In this document: in pieces, positions 1 to 6,052 of the stretch
Layout of the letters: each line of letters starts with the position of its first letter
Numbering within the stretch: position 1 is the first letter of the stretch
Source of the DNA: Eubacterium sp.
GTDB taxonomy: Bacteria; Bacillota; Clostridia; Oscillospirales; Acutalibacteraceae
NCBI GenBank assembly: GCA_029059925.1
Contig: JAIDVA010000312.1
Span: 1 to 6,052, forward strand
DNA length: 6,052 nucleotides
Reading direction: 5' to 3'
Made by a program: the position numbers and the translations under genes
Notes under the pieces: generated by a model
Seen by the model: only the letters and a program-made list of their open reading frames with translations
What the model was told of the DNA's origin: nothing
The model's database searches: none

Positions 1-395
1 TGCTTATGCATTTCAACATGCATCATTATATGTCCAATATTCCCTTCTCCCGCATATTTTGTTGCATCAAAGAAATTTTTATCTAATTCAGACCAATATA
101 ATTCATTTTCATCTCCACAAACCTCTACAGATTTGTTTAGTTTTCCAACATAAATTTCAAGATAGCAATTATCAAGAGGATATGTAAAATCCATTAAATG
201 CGAAAGAATAATATCATTTTTTGTTATAGATGTTTCTTCTTCAAGTTCTCTATATGCAGCATTCAAGCCATTCTCATTTATTTCTATTTTTCCGCCTACA
301 AAATTAGATAATCCTTTATATGGATTTTTTCTCCTCTTGCACATCAACATTCTGTCAGCATTCTCATCAAAAACAACTATTGCGTTATACCCTTG
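1..395 (-). pseudogene. Nudix hydrolase, 5' end missing, 3' end off the window
   Basis: Translating the minus strand from 395 downwards gives a continuous frame beginning QGYNAIVVFDENADRMLMCK. A Nudix box follows at 225-293: G, five residues, E, seven residues, then RELEEETSI. The usual glycine near the end of the box is serine; the metal-binding REL-EE glutamates are all present. Nudix enzymes hydrolyse nucleoside diphosphates linked to another group; the substrate here cannot be told. In relatives the YNAI-like first strand comes only a few residues after the start methionine. Here the frame meets TAG at 396-398, further stops lie upstream, and no ATG, GTG or TTG lies between. The first in-frame ATGs (350, 344) would delete the first strand. 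The gene is therefore decapitated, probably by insertion of the neighbouring recombinase element, although a mutated start region is also possible. The 3' end is outside the window. Confidence 0.8.
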
Positions 396-426
396 CTATT
401 TATATTCCCCCACAAATTACTATTTG

Positions 427-2127
427 CTAGTCATTGAATATTCTTATTATATCATAACCAAGTAATGACTTCAACATTATTATATCTCTCGAAAGTCTCT
501 CACCAAGTTGGCAGGGTTTGGCGAGTTTGCGATTTCCCAAAGTCTCAGAATGGTCTGCGATTAAAAATTGCAAGAGAATACAGAAACTAAAAAAGCACCT
601 TAATAGGTGTAAAAATGTGCCAAAAGACAAAAAAAATAATGGACAATTCGTTACCGAATTGTCCAACTTTGGCAGAGCATTGAGAAGTGTATCCGAACTT
701 TTCTCAACATCTGATAATTTTAGTTTTAATGCGTGTTCTTTATAGTTGAGATAGAACAATGCATAATCATCATAAAGCACAACTGCGTTTACAAAATAAT
801 TTATCAATGCTTTTCGTTGTGCTTGGTCTTTCAAATCAGCAGCCTTTGCATTATCGAAAAACTGTTGATATTGCTCTCTTGTGTATTTTGGTTTTGAAAT
901 TTCTTCTTGTGCTATTTGAGTTTCAATATCCTTTTTCTTACTTTCAAGCTCTTGTAGTCTTTGCTTTGTAGAATCCGTAATAATACCCTGCTCAATCGCA
1001 TTCAGCATATTTTCAATTTTCTTATTCGTTTTTGATAACTGCTGTTGCAGAAGTTTCAAATCCGTATTTTCTGATTCCTGATATTCTAACAGAGCATCAA
1101 TTAACTGATTGATATAGTCGTCATTTGTAAGTGTTGCAACTACTGCATTAAGTACAGCGTTTTCAATGTAGTCTTTTTTGACTGCTTTTTTCTTGCAGCC
1201 ACGACCTCGTTTGGCATCAATACACTTATAATAACGATAAGTCAACCCCTGATGATTTGTACCGCTTTCACCTACCATAAATGACTTGCAATTACCACAA
1301 TACAGTTTCGTTGTTAAAATGTATTCATCATCTGCTTTGTACTTAGCGGATGCGTGTTTGTTCTTCTCTAAACTTACTTGAACTCTGTCAAATAAATCTT
1401 TGTCAACTATTGCAGGAATACCGTCAGGTACAATTATATCTCGGAATCTATACTCACCGATATATCTTCTGTTTGACAGAATTTTTGAGATAATATTAAT
1501 AGTAAATCTACCGCCACGAGAATTTGAAACACCTTTATTGTTCAAGTCCTCTGCAATTTCTTTCATGGTCATTCCACTATCATAAGCGTTATAAATTTGA
1601 ATGATATACGGTGCAGTTTCTTCGTCAATCTGAAAGTGCTGTTCATTATCTATATAATAACCAAAGGTAACAGGTCCACCGTTAAACTTACACTTCATTG
1701 CATTTTCGGTTTGTCCGCGAATAACCTTTTCTGCAAGCTCTGCAGAATAATATTCAGCCATGCCTTCAAGTACAGATTCAAGAATGATACCTTCTGCACC
1801 TTCGCTAATTGTTTCGGTTGCTGATACAACCTTCACACCATTCTTGCGGAGCTGAGCCTTGTAGTGAGCGGAGTCGTAACGATTACGGGCAAAGCGGTCA
1901 AGTTTCCAAACAATAATCACATCAAACTGATTTTTAGCACTATCTCGAATCATCTTTTGAAAAGACGGACGATTATCAGTTTTAGCAGAAAAGGCACGGT
2001 CAATGTATGTATCAACAATTGTTATATCGTTGCGATTGGCAAACTCTTTGCATTCACGCAACTGACCTTCAATGGACTCTTCTCGCTGATTATCGCTTGA
2101 GTATCTTGCATAAATTACACCGTTCAT
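427..2127 (-). CDS. Large serine recombinase (site-specific integrase/resolvase family)
   Basis: This is a DNA recombinase that would insert and excise a mobile element through a serine-DNA intermediate. The N-terminal resolvase domain (about residues 1-150) has YARYSSDNQ with the likely nucleophile Ser10, and LDRFARN with the catalytic arginines Arg78 and Arg81. A recombinase domain follows (about 155-255). Next is a zinc ribbon with Cys277, Cys280, Cys302 and Cys311, then a glutamine- and lysine-rich coiled coil (about 350-410). All key residues are present, so the enzyme looks active. The start at 2127 is supported by GAGGTG 5 nt upstream and by homologous N-termini that begin MNGVIYARYSSD. 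The last 79 residues (from about Leu488) are phenylalanine/cysteine-rich and unlike the family. They are encoded by DNA holding two terminator hairpins, so the natural protein probably ended near LLNALPK and the frame now reads through. It lies downstream of the OLD gene on the same strand and is the likely mobility gene of the element. Confidence 0.93.
   Translation of the reverse strand: MNGVIYARYSSDNQREESIEGQLRECKEFANRNDITIVDTYIDRAFSAKTDNRPSFQKMIRDSAKNQFDVIIVWKLDRFARNRYDSAHYKAQLRKNGVKVVSATETISEGAEGIILESVLEGMAEYYSAELAEKVIRGQTENAMKCKFNGGPVTFGYYIDNEQHFQIDEETAPYIIQIYNAYDSGMTMKEIAEDLNNKGVSNSRGGRFTINIISKILSNRRYIGEYRFRDIIVPDGIPAIVDKDLFDRVQVSLEKNKHASAKYKADDEYILTTKLYCGNCKSFMVGESGTNHQGLTYRYYKCIDAKRGRGCKKKAVKKDYIENAVLNAVVATLTNDDYINQLIDALLEYQESENTDLKLLQQQLSKTNKKIENMLNAIEQGIITDSTKQRLQELESKKKDIETQIAQEEISKPKYTREQYQQFFDNAKAADLKDQAQRKALINYFVNAVVLYDDYALFYLNYKEHALKLKLSDVEKSSDTLLNALPKLDNSVTNCPLFFLSFGTFLHLLRCFFSFCILLQFLIADHSETLGNRKLAKPCQLGERLSRDIIMLKSLLGYDIIRIFND
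596..609 (-). terminator. Second intrinsic terminator after the recombinase
   Basis: Read on the minus strand, a five-pair stem (CACCT/AGGTG) with loop ATTA is followed by CTTTTTTAG. It is weaker than the hairpin about 30 bases before it, but has a clean T run in the same direction. It lies inside the open frame of the recombinase tail. Confidence 0.5.
640..665 (-). terminator. Strong intrinsic terminator within the recombinase 3' frame
   Basis: TGGACAATTCG and CGAATTGTCCA form a perfect 11-pair stem around a four-base loop (GTAA on the minus strand). On the minus strand it is followed by TTATTTTTTTTGTCTTTT, a classic rho-independent terminator for leftward transcription. It falls at codons of about residues 488-496 of the recombinase frame, about 215 bases before that frame's stop. 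This argues that the natural end of the recombinase gene was just upstream of the hairpin. Confidence 0.8.
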
Positions 2128-2144
2128 TCTATCACCTCACCCGC

Positions 2145-2173
2145 ATCTTAACGCTCATTAAAATAATTGTCAA
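2145..2173 (-). promoter_or_regulatory. Predicted sigma-A promoter of the serine recombinase
   Basis: On the minus strand a consensus TTGACA (2168-2173) is separated by 17 bases from TAAGAT (2145-2150), a four-of-six match to the -10 box. The expected transcript start is near 2138, giving a leader of only about 10 bases that consists mainly of the ribosome binding site GAGGTG. No clear terminator separates this from the OLD gene, so read-through from that gene is also possible. The 124-base gap between the two genes holds nothing else recognisable. Confidence 0.55.
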
Positions 2174-2251
2174 CACCGTAAACAGAATTATATTATTTAT
2201 TATTATCATTTTTCAGAACATTCAAATATCTAACCATGATATACACACTTT

Positions 2252-3940
2252 CTATAGATCAATCATTTTTTCTAATGAATCTACCAGTCCAAATATAAAT
2301 CCAGATTTTTCATTAATGATTACATCATTAATATCTAATATTCTATCTGGTATAGATTCTGCTACTGATAATTTTATGCTTTTTTCAATTGATTCGGTCC
2401 ATCTGTTACCTTGCGATTGACTAACATCTTTAATCCTTTCGGACCATTTTTTATTGTTTCTAAACTTTTGAGAATGAATATCAATCAAGAACTTATCTAA
2501 TAAAATTTTCTCATATATACATGGTCTTAAACAATCTTCAAATTCAGATTCTGGAGAACCATTACACATTGTTACTTTATAATCCGCTTCTGACAATAAA
2601 TTTAATGATACTGCTTTTTCTATTGCACTTATTCCCGCCTTGTCATTATCTATCAACACAAAGTATTTACACATACAATGTTTTAAGTCTGCTAAATCAT
2701 GTGCTAAATTACCAACACCTCCCATAGACTTAATAATTAATCTGTTTGATGAAAGTGCAGAAGAAATTTTAGGGCTTATAAAAGATAATATTTTTGTTAA
2801 CGATATAATATCATCTTCTCCCTCAACAAGTAGAACTTTATTAGCATTTCTTAAGTTATCTGAAGGAAGAACACCTAAAACACTTCTAATTTCAGAAATA
2901 TTTCTTGCTGATTGAGCGGTTCCATTGTCAACAATTATATTAGATTTTATTACATTTTGCTGAACAAACAACGGATTATGAGTGGTAATAATAACCTGAC
3001 TATTTTTAGAAATATTTCTAATAACCTCCACTAAGGTATGTATTGCTCCAGAATGCAAATGAGATTCAGGCTCTTCAATAGCTATTATTGATGCACCTTC
3101 CGATGGCATTGTATCTTTTAAGATGGCTAATGTAGCTAGACTTTTTATGCCATCCCCCTTGTAGCTAATACTAGTTGCTATGCCATCATCAATAATAATC
3201 TCAATATCATTTCTTATCATCCTATTTAAAAAATCATCTGTTTTTTTAGTAATACTAACAGCATTTAACTGCGGCAAAAAAACCTTTAAAGGTTCTTTTA
3301 ATTGAAAAGCAATTTTATCAAGTATTTCCTGCTGAAAATTATTTATTTTTCTAACACATTCATTATATTCATCATTTTCTGTAAGAGTACGCAATTGTTG
3401 AATAATCACATCTCTTAACACATTCAGCGCCATCCCTTCAGTTCTAATTGCTTGTATATAGTTAAATGTTATTCTTTTAGAAATAAAGTCCGCTATCTCT
3501 GTGCTTTTTTTATTGTAGGCAGAACTACCTCTTTTAGGTACTCGTATCACAAAATTATTGTCTCGCCCTATTTTAATTTGAACCGGTATATTTTCATTTC
3601 CTCTAATACCCATTTCTCTATGAAATATACTAAGTTCATCATTTTCCAATTGAAATTCAAGTTTAAAAATTGATTCTAAACCATTTTTACGCTGTTTCAA
3701 TTGAATTGGGAAATCACGTTCCCAGTTATACATTTCTTTACTATACCTACCTCTTAATGTTGCCTTAACACCCATTCTTCCGTAATATACAAGAATATTC
3801 ATAGCAGCATTTAATGCCGTCAACAAATTTGATTTTCCTTCATTATTTTTTCCTACAAGAACAGTAAAATCTTGTAAATTTATTTTATGCGCTTTTGTGA
3901 TACTACGATAATTTGTTACCGAAAAATTCACTAATTTCAT
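2252..3940 (-). CDS. OLD-family ATP-dependent endonuclease (AAA ATPase plus TOPRIM)
   Basis: The product is 562 residues from the chosen start. An N-terminal SMC/ABC-like ATPase has Walker A GKNNEGKS (30-37), a signature-like YKGDGIKSL (260-268), Walker B SIIAIEEPE (284-292) and an H-loop histidine in ITTHNP (321). The C-terminal half is a TOPRIM nuclease domain: acidic VEGEDD (Glu373), IDND (Asp431, Asp433) and SPESEFED (462-469). This order and length match OLD proteins, which couple ATP binding to DNA cleavage; known members include the phage P2 Old protein and Gabija GajA. No UvrD-like helicase, reverse transcriptase or other partner is visible, so it resembles the standalone class 1. The ATG at 3940 is preceded 7 nt upstream by GGAGG; the earlier ATG at 3967 has no such site. 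It is flanked downstream by a serine recombinase, consistent with a mobile defence gene. The anti-phage role is inferred, not shown. Confidence 0.9.
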   Translation of the reverse strand: MKLVNFSVTNYRSITKAHKINLQDFTVLVGKNNEGKSNLLTALNAAMNILVYYGRMGVKATLRGRYSKEMYNWERDFPIQLKQRKNGLESIFKLEFQLENDELSIFHREMGIRGNENIPVQIKIGRDNNFVIRVPKRGSSAYNKKSTEIADFISKRITFNYIQAIRTEGMALNVLRDVIIQQLRTLTENDEYNECVRKINNFQQEILDKIAFQLKEPLKVFLPQLNAVSITKKTDDFLNRMIRNDIEIIIDDGIATSISYKGDGIKSLATLAILKDTMPSEGASIIAIEEPESHLHSGAIHTLVEVIRNISKNSQVIITTHNPLFVQQNVIKSNIIVDNGTAQSARNISEIRSVLGVLPSDNLRNANKVLLVEGEDDIISLTKILSFISPKISSALSSNRLIIKSMGGVGNLAHDLADLKHCMCKYFVLIDNDKAGISAIEKAVSLNLLSEADYKVTMCNGSPESEFEDCLRPCIYEKILLDKFLIDIHSQKFRNNKKWSERIKDVSQSQGNRWTESIEKSIKLSVAESIPDRILDINDVIINEKSGFIFGLVDSLEKMIDL

Positions 3941-3947
3941 AACCTTG

Positions 3948-3952
3948 CCTCC
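3948..3952 (-). promoter_or_regulatory. Ribosome binding site that sets the OLD start at 3940
   Basis: On the minus strand GGAGG is followed by seven bases (CAAGGTT) and then ATG at 3940-3938. The protein from this ATG begins MKLVNFSVTNYRSI, the usual first beta strand of OLD/RecF-like ATPases. The in-frame ATG at 3967 would add nine residues (MIVIYGGKV), of which the last few simply translate this site. Confidence 0.8.
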
Positions 3953-4003
3953 ATAAATAACAATCAATCTGCAAACTATACATAATTAAATAGAAATGTA
4001 AAA

Positions 4004-4032
4004 ATATTATCCATTCAAATTAATTTTGTCAA
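4004..4032 (-). promoter_or_regulatory. Predicted sigma-A promoter of the OLD gene
   Basis: On the minus strand a consensus TTGACA (4027-4032) is followed after 17 bases by TAATAT (4004-4009). The overlapping GATAAT (4006-4011) is a better -10 match but gives a 15-base spacer. The leader to the start codon is about 55-60 bases. The -35 box is the end of one arm of a long inverted repeat, so a protein bound to that dyad could block or aid transcription. Confidence 0.6.
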
Positions 4033-4091
4033 TATAAATTGCAAAACTGCACATTTTTTCGACAAAAATGTATCATTTTATTATATTGACA
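4027..4091. repeat. Nested inverted repeat upstream of the OLD gene
   Basis: The outer arms TGTCAATATAA (4027-4037) and TTATATTGACA (4081-4091) are perfect 11-base inverted copies. Between them an inner pair, ACATTTTT (4051-4058) and AAAAATGT (4064-4071), surrounds TCGAC, so the two dyads are almost concentric. The structure carries one TTGACA facing each way. Only the minus-strand copy has a plausible -10 box. It could be an operator or a recombinase attachment or binding site; the sequence does not decide between them. The rest of the gene-free stretch 3953-4217 is very AT-rich, with no further gene or RNA recognised. Confidence 0.6.
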
Positions 4092-4217
4092 TCATAAAAT
4101 TACAAATTTTTCCTTACATAATATAAGTGTCAAAAATGCCAAAAGGTAACAAAAATTTTTATAATTATTTAAAAACATTTTTTATTAAACATCAATTTAA
4201 CACATACAAAAGAGAGC

Positions 4218-4249
4218 GACCGATTAAAAGACAATTCTTCTAATCGGTC
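4218..4249 (-). terminator. Intrinsic terminator of the SPFH/membrane-protein operon
   Basis: GACCGATTA (4218-4226) pairs with TAATCGGTC (4241-4249). Inside, after one mismatch, AAGA pairs with TCTT around a four-base loop. On the minus strand the hairpin is followed by GCTCTCTTTTGTATG, a moderate T-rich tail. It lies 23 bases after the stop codon of the membrane protein gene, and so separates this operon from the OLD gene. Confidence 0.75.
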
Positions 4250-4272
4250 ATTCTTAATATCGTTTTTAACTA

Positions 4273-4974
4273 TTACTTCAACAACTTACATTTCTTATTT
4301 CTATCATTAATCAAAATAACAAGCTCATTTGCTGATAATTTTGCAAGGTCAATATCATTATTCTTAACAGCATCTGCAAAGGCATTAAATTCATTCTGAA
4401 TCTGATTTTCAATGTTTGCAAGTGCATCATTTGACATAGGGTCACTATATCTGATTGCCTCATAAACCTTTTTCGCTTCTGCTTTCATTTCGTCACTGCC
4501 AGCCCTTGCCATAAGAGAATCCGCATCAACTGTGAGTGATTTAATAAAGAAGGTCTGCACCTTAATCTTCTGCTCAACATCATTCACAATATTTACTGCG
4601 GCACTTGCTTTAACAATTGCAATTGCATAAAAAGCAAGTATAAGCACATCAACGATTACGCCAATCCAATACGGAATTTGAGGTACTGCCATTGAAACAG
4701 CACCAACAATGAGCGAAACAACCAAAGCGGAATATGCAAGCTGAATAATCGGAATATTCAAAAACACTTTGTTTTTATTCTCTTCTTTAAAGAAAAGTAA
4801 ACTGCAAATCAGATTACCGATAAATGCAATTGTAATGAACGCATAGCCAACCCAAAATGATGAGCCGACAGAAGAAAGACCAACCATTTCATTCGTAACA
4901 ACAAAAGTAATTACATTAAAAACTACAAGAGCAATTGCCCAGCAAATACCATAGTATTTAAAATATTTCTTCAT
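4273..4974 (-). CDS. Four-helix membrane protein with helical cytoplasmic tail, function unknown
   Basis: I do not recognise the family. The 233-residue product has four hydrophobic helices (about residues 9-27, 39-62, 71-97 and 101-126). A hydrophilic, mostly alpha-helical C-terminal half (about 130-233), rich in Asp, Glu, Lys and Asn, follows. There is no cleavable signal peptide. An even number of helices and lysines in the short N-terminus and in the loop after helix 2 (KEENKNK) suggest both ends are cytoplasmic. The start at 4974 has AAGGAG 7 nt upstream; that site overlaps the TAA stop of the SPFH gene, so translation is probably coupled. Its pairing with an SPFH/SHOCT gene suggests a shared role at the membrane, perhaps as an anchor or partner of the SPFH assembly. 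That role is inference from position only. Confidence 0.85.
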   Translation of the reverse strand: MKKYFKYYGICWAIALVVFNVITFVVTNEMVGLSSVGSSFWVGYAFITIAFIGNLICSLLFFKEENKNKVFLNIPIIQLAYSALVVSLIVGAVSMAVPQIPYWIGVIVDVLILAFYAIAIVKASAAVNIVNDVEQKIKVQTFFIKSLTVDADSLMARAGSDEMKAEAKKVYEAIRYSDPMSNDALANIENQIQNEFNAFADAVKNNDIDLAKLSANELVILINDRNKKCKLLK

Positions 4975-4981
4975 CGCTATT

Positions 4982-4987
4982 CTCCTT
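4982..4987 (-). promoter_or_regulatory. Ribosome binding site overlapping the upstream stop codon
   Basis: On the minus strand AAGGAG begins within the TAA stop of the SPFH gene (4986-4988) and lies 7 nt before the ATG at 4974. The arrangement supports a single transcript and translational coupling of the two genes. Confidence 0.75.
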
Positions 4988-6052
4988 ATAAAATGCTTGA
5001 AAGCATTTGCGTTTTCAAATTGTTAAACTCTTCATCTGTCAGCATTCCGGCTTCTTTCATCATAGTTAATTTTTCAATCTTTGCTTTGAATAGAGCCATA
5101 TCATCTGTTGGTTGCTGTGGCTGATTATTTACACTTTCAAAAGCGTTATTCACCGCACTACCCACTACTCCGCCGACTGCACCACCAACGCCTGCCATTG
5201 TACCAAAGCCAACACCCATATTGGTGAACTGTCCTACTGCCTCGTTCTGTGCCACATCCTGAGCAACATCAAAGCCACGTTCCTGCTGATAGGTATAGCC
5301 TTCCTGCGCACGCTTTGTTGCCATTGCCTGCGATTCAATCACCGTTCTCTGCGCCTGTGTTTCAGCATCAATAACAGCAGTCTGCTGTCTTAACTTTGCT
5401 TCTGCAATGTCGGCATACTGTCTGAAATGAAGCGACTTGAACTTTTCATATGAAGCCTCGCCGTCAGGCTTAACAATCGTTGTTACGAAAAATCTTTCAA
5501 GTGCAATGCCATAATCTGCAAAATCAGGCTGTAACATTTTGAGAAGTGCTGATGAAATTTCATTCAAACGCTCGTCAATTTCAAAAATACTTATCTTCTG
5601 CTCACGGATAACCTGTGCAAGATAGGACTTGACCTTAGTCATAAGGAATGCACGGAAATATCTTGTCAGATTCTCCTGACCGAGAAAATTCTCTGTACCG
5701 ACTAATTTAAGCAAAAGTTTTCTGCTATCCTCTGCACGCAGGCTCATCTCACCGCTTGCACCGATTGAAATAGGGAAATTATATGTAGGCTCCATAAACT
5801 GAACCTTGCTGTCCGTCCCCCATTTAATCGCCATCTGCTCGGTTTTATTGATGAAATAAACCTCGCAGTGGAATGGAGTTTGACCGTCGGTTGTGCGATT
5901 AAGAGCCTTACCGATTTTTGGAATATTCTGCGTTTCAAGCGTATAACGGCCTGCACCGAATAAGTCGAGTGCCTGTCCATTCATCATAAAGATTGCTTCC
6001 TGTGACTCGTGGACAATCAGTTGCGTCAACGAATTAAAATCCTCGCACGGGT
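4986..6052 (-). CDS. SPFH (band 7/stomatin-like) protein with C-terminal SHOCT domain, 5' partial
   Basis: The frame is open to the window edge. 354 codons are visible, beginning PCEDFNSLTQLIVHESQEAI. Related SPFH proteins of the YdjI/COG4260 type, recalled from memory, carry a similar P-x-E-x-x-x-x-x-TQLIV-ESQEA stretch about 20-30 residues after their start, so the true start lies beyond 6052; the TTG at 6029 is internal. The N-terminal two-thirds is the SPFH fold (GQALDLFGAGRYTL, WGT, EDSRKLLLKLVGT). An Ala/Gln-rich helix follows, typical of SPFH oligomerisation (AEAKLRQQTAVIDAETQAQR). Next come a glycine-rich linker and a short SHOCT motif at the end (KLTMMKEAGMLTDEEFNNLK). SHOCT domains often sit at the end of membrane-associated or oligomeric proteins. 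The protein likely forms a membrane-associated scaffold. There is no Zn ribbon in the visible C-terminus, unlike YdjI. The next gene starts 11 nt after its stop codon. Confidence 0.9.
   Translation of the reverse strand, partial: PCEDFNSLTQLIVHESQEAIFMMNGQALDLFGAGRYTLETQNIPKIGKALNRTTDGQTPFHCEVYFINKTEQMAIKWGTDSKVQFMEPTYNFPISIGASGEMSLRAEDSRKLLLKLVGTENFLGQENLTRYFRAFLMTKVKSYLAQVIREQKISIFEIDERLNEISSALLKMLQPDFADYGIALERFFVTTIVKPDGEASYEKFKSLHFRQYADIAEAKLRQQTAVIDAETQAQRTVIESQAMATKRAQEGYTYQQERGFDVAQDVAQNEAVGQFTNMGVGFGTMAGVGGAVGGVVGSAVNNAFESVNNQPQQPTDDMALFKAKIEKLTMMKEAGMLTDEEFNNLKTQMLSSIL

Noticed and set aside
6..23. Repeated ATGCAT at the left edge
   Set aside because: It encodes Met-His twice in the Nudix frame (MHVEMH) and is too short to be a meaningful repeat.
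518..971. Plus-strand open frames (518-745, 759-971) opposite the recombinase 3' end
   Set aside because: They are the antisense of the recombinase coiled coil, C-terminus and terminator region, with no ribosome binding site and low-complexity products.
2007..2420. Plus-strand open frame of 137 codons across the OLD/recombinase gap
   Set aside because: It overlaps the ends of two well-supported minus-strand genes, has an Ile/Leu/Asn-rich composition typical of antisense AT-rich DNA, and has no ribosome site or family signature.
3281..3294. Perfect 14-base palindrome AACCTTTAAAGGTT followed by Ts on the minus strand, resembling a terminator
   Set aside because: It lies in the middle of the intact OLD coding sequence (residues EPLKVF), can form only a five-pair AT-rich stem, and is probably chance in AT-rich coding DNA.
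2252..3967. Gabija, PARIS or retron-type multi-gene defence system around the OLD gene
   Set aside because: The immediate neighbours are a serine recombinase and, beyond a terminator, a membrane/SPFH operon. No helicase, AAA partner, reverse transcriptase or ncRNA is visible.
4086..4140. Plus-strand promoter starting from TTGACA at 4086-4091
   Set aside because: No acceptable -10 box lies 16-18 bases downstream, and no plus-strand gene follows.
5112..5393. Plus-strand open frame of 93 codons opposite the SPFH gene
   Set aside because: It is antisense to a clearly coding region (Ala/Gln-rich helix and Gly linker), and its His/Cys/Leu composition is that of a shadow frame.

Overview
The window reads as a low-GC Bacillota chromosome, most likely a gut-type Clostridia (Ruminococcus/Eubacterium-like). 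The reasons are the AT-rich intergenic DNA, AGGAGG-type ribosome binding sites, sigma-A-like promoters, and a recombinase whose N-terminus is of a type common in those genera. The organism assignment is inference. Every gene supported here lies on the minus strand, so transcription runs from high to low coordinates.

Right part (4218-6052): a two-gene operon. The upstream gene is an SPFH (band 7/stomatin-like) protein with a C-terminal SHOCT domain; its 5' end lies beyond the window. It is followed 11 nt later by a four-helix membrane protein of unknown function with a helical cytoplasmic tail. A good intrinsic terminator at 4218-4249 closes the operon. This looks like ordinary chromosomal envelope-related content.

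Middle part (about 2128-4217): a very AT-rich regulatory gap, then a standalone OLD-family ATPase/TOPRIM nuclease (2252-3940), a class of proteins that includes anti-phage nucleases. The gap contains a long nested inverted repeat (4027-4091) whose right-hand arm, as read on the minus strand, supplies the TTGACA -35 box of the presumed OLD promoter. The best start for the OLD gene is 3940, not the first ATG at 3967, because GGAGG sits 7 nt before the second ATG.

Left part (1-2127): a large serine recombinase (427-2127) with its own TTGACA promoter. Its reading frame runs on through two tandem rho-independent terminators into about 80 residues of non-family-like tail. Directly after it is a Nudix hydrolase gene with a good Nudix box but no start codon: its frame is blocked by a stop codon exactly where the N-terminus should be. 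It also runs off the left edge.

Together, the recombinase, the OLD nuclease and the decapitated Nudix gene suggest a small integrative element carrying a defence gene. It would have inserted into, or very close to, the first codons of the Nudix gene, with its left junction near 390-430. The right junction is not resolved. It may lie in the gap between the OLD gene and the SPFH operon, or beyond the window.
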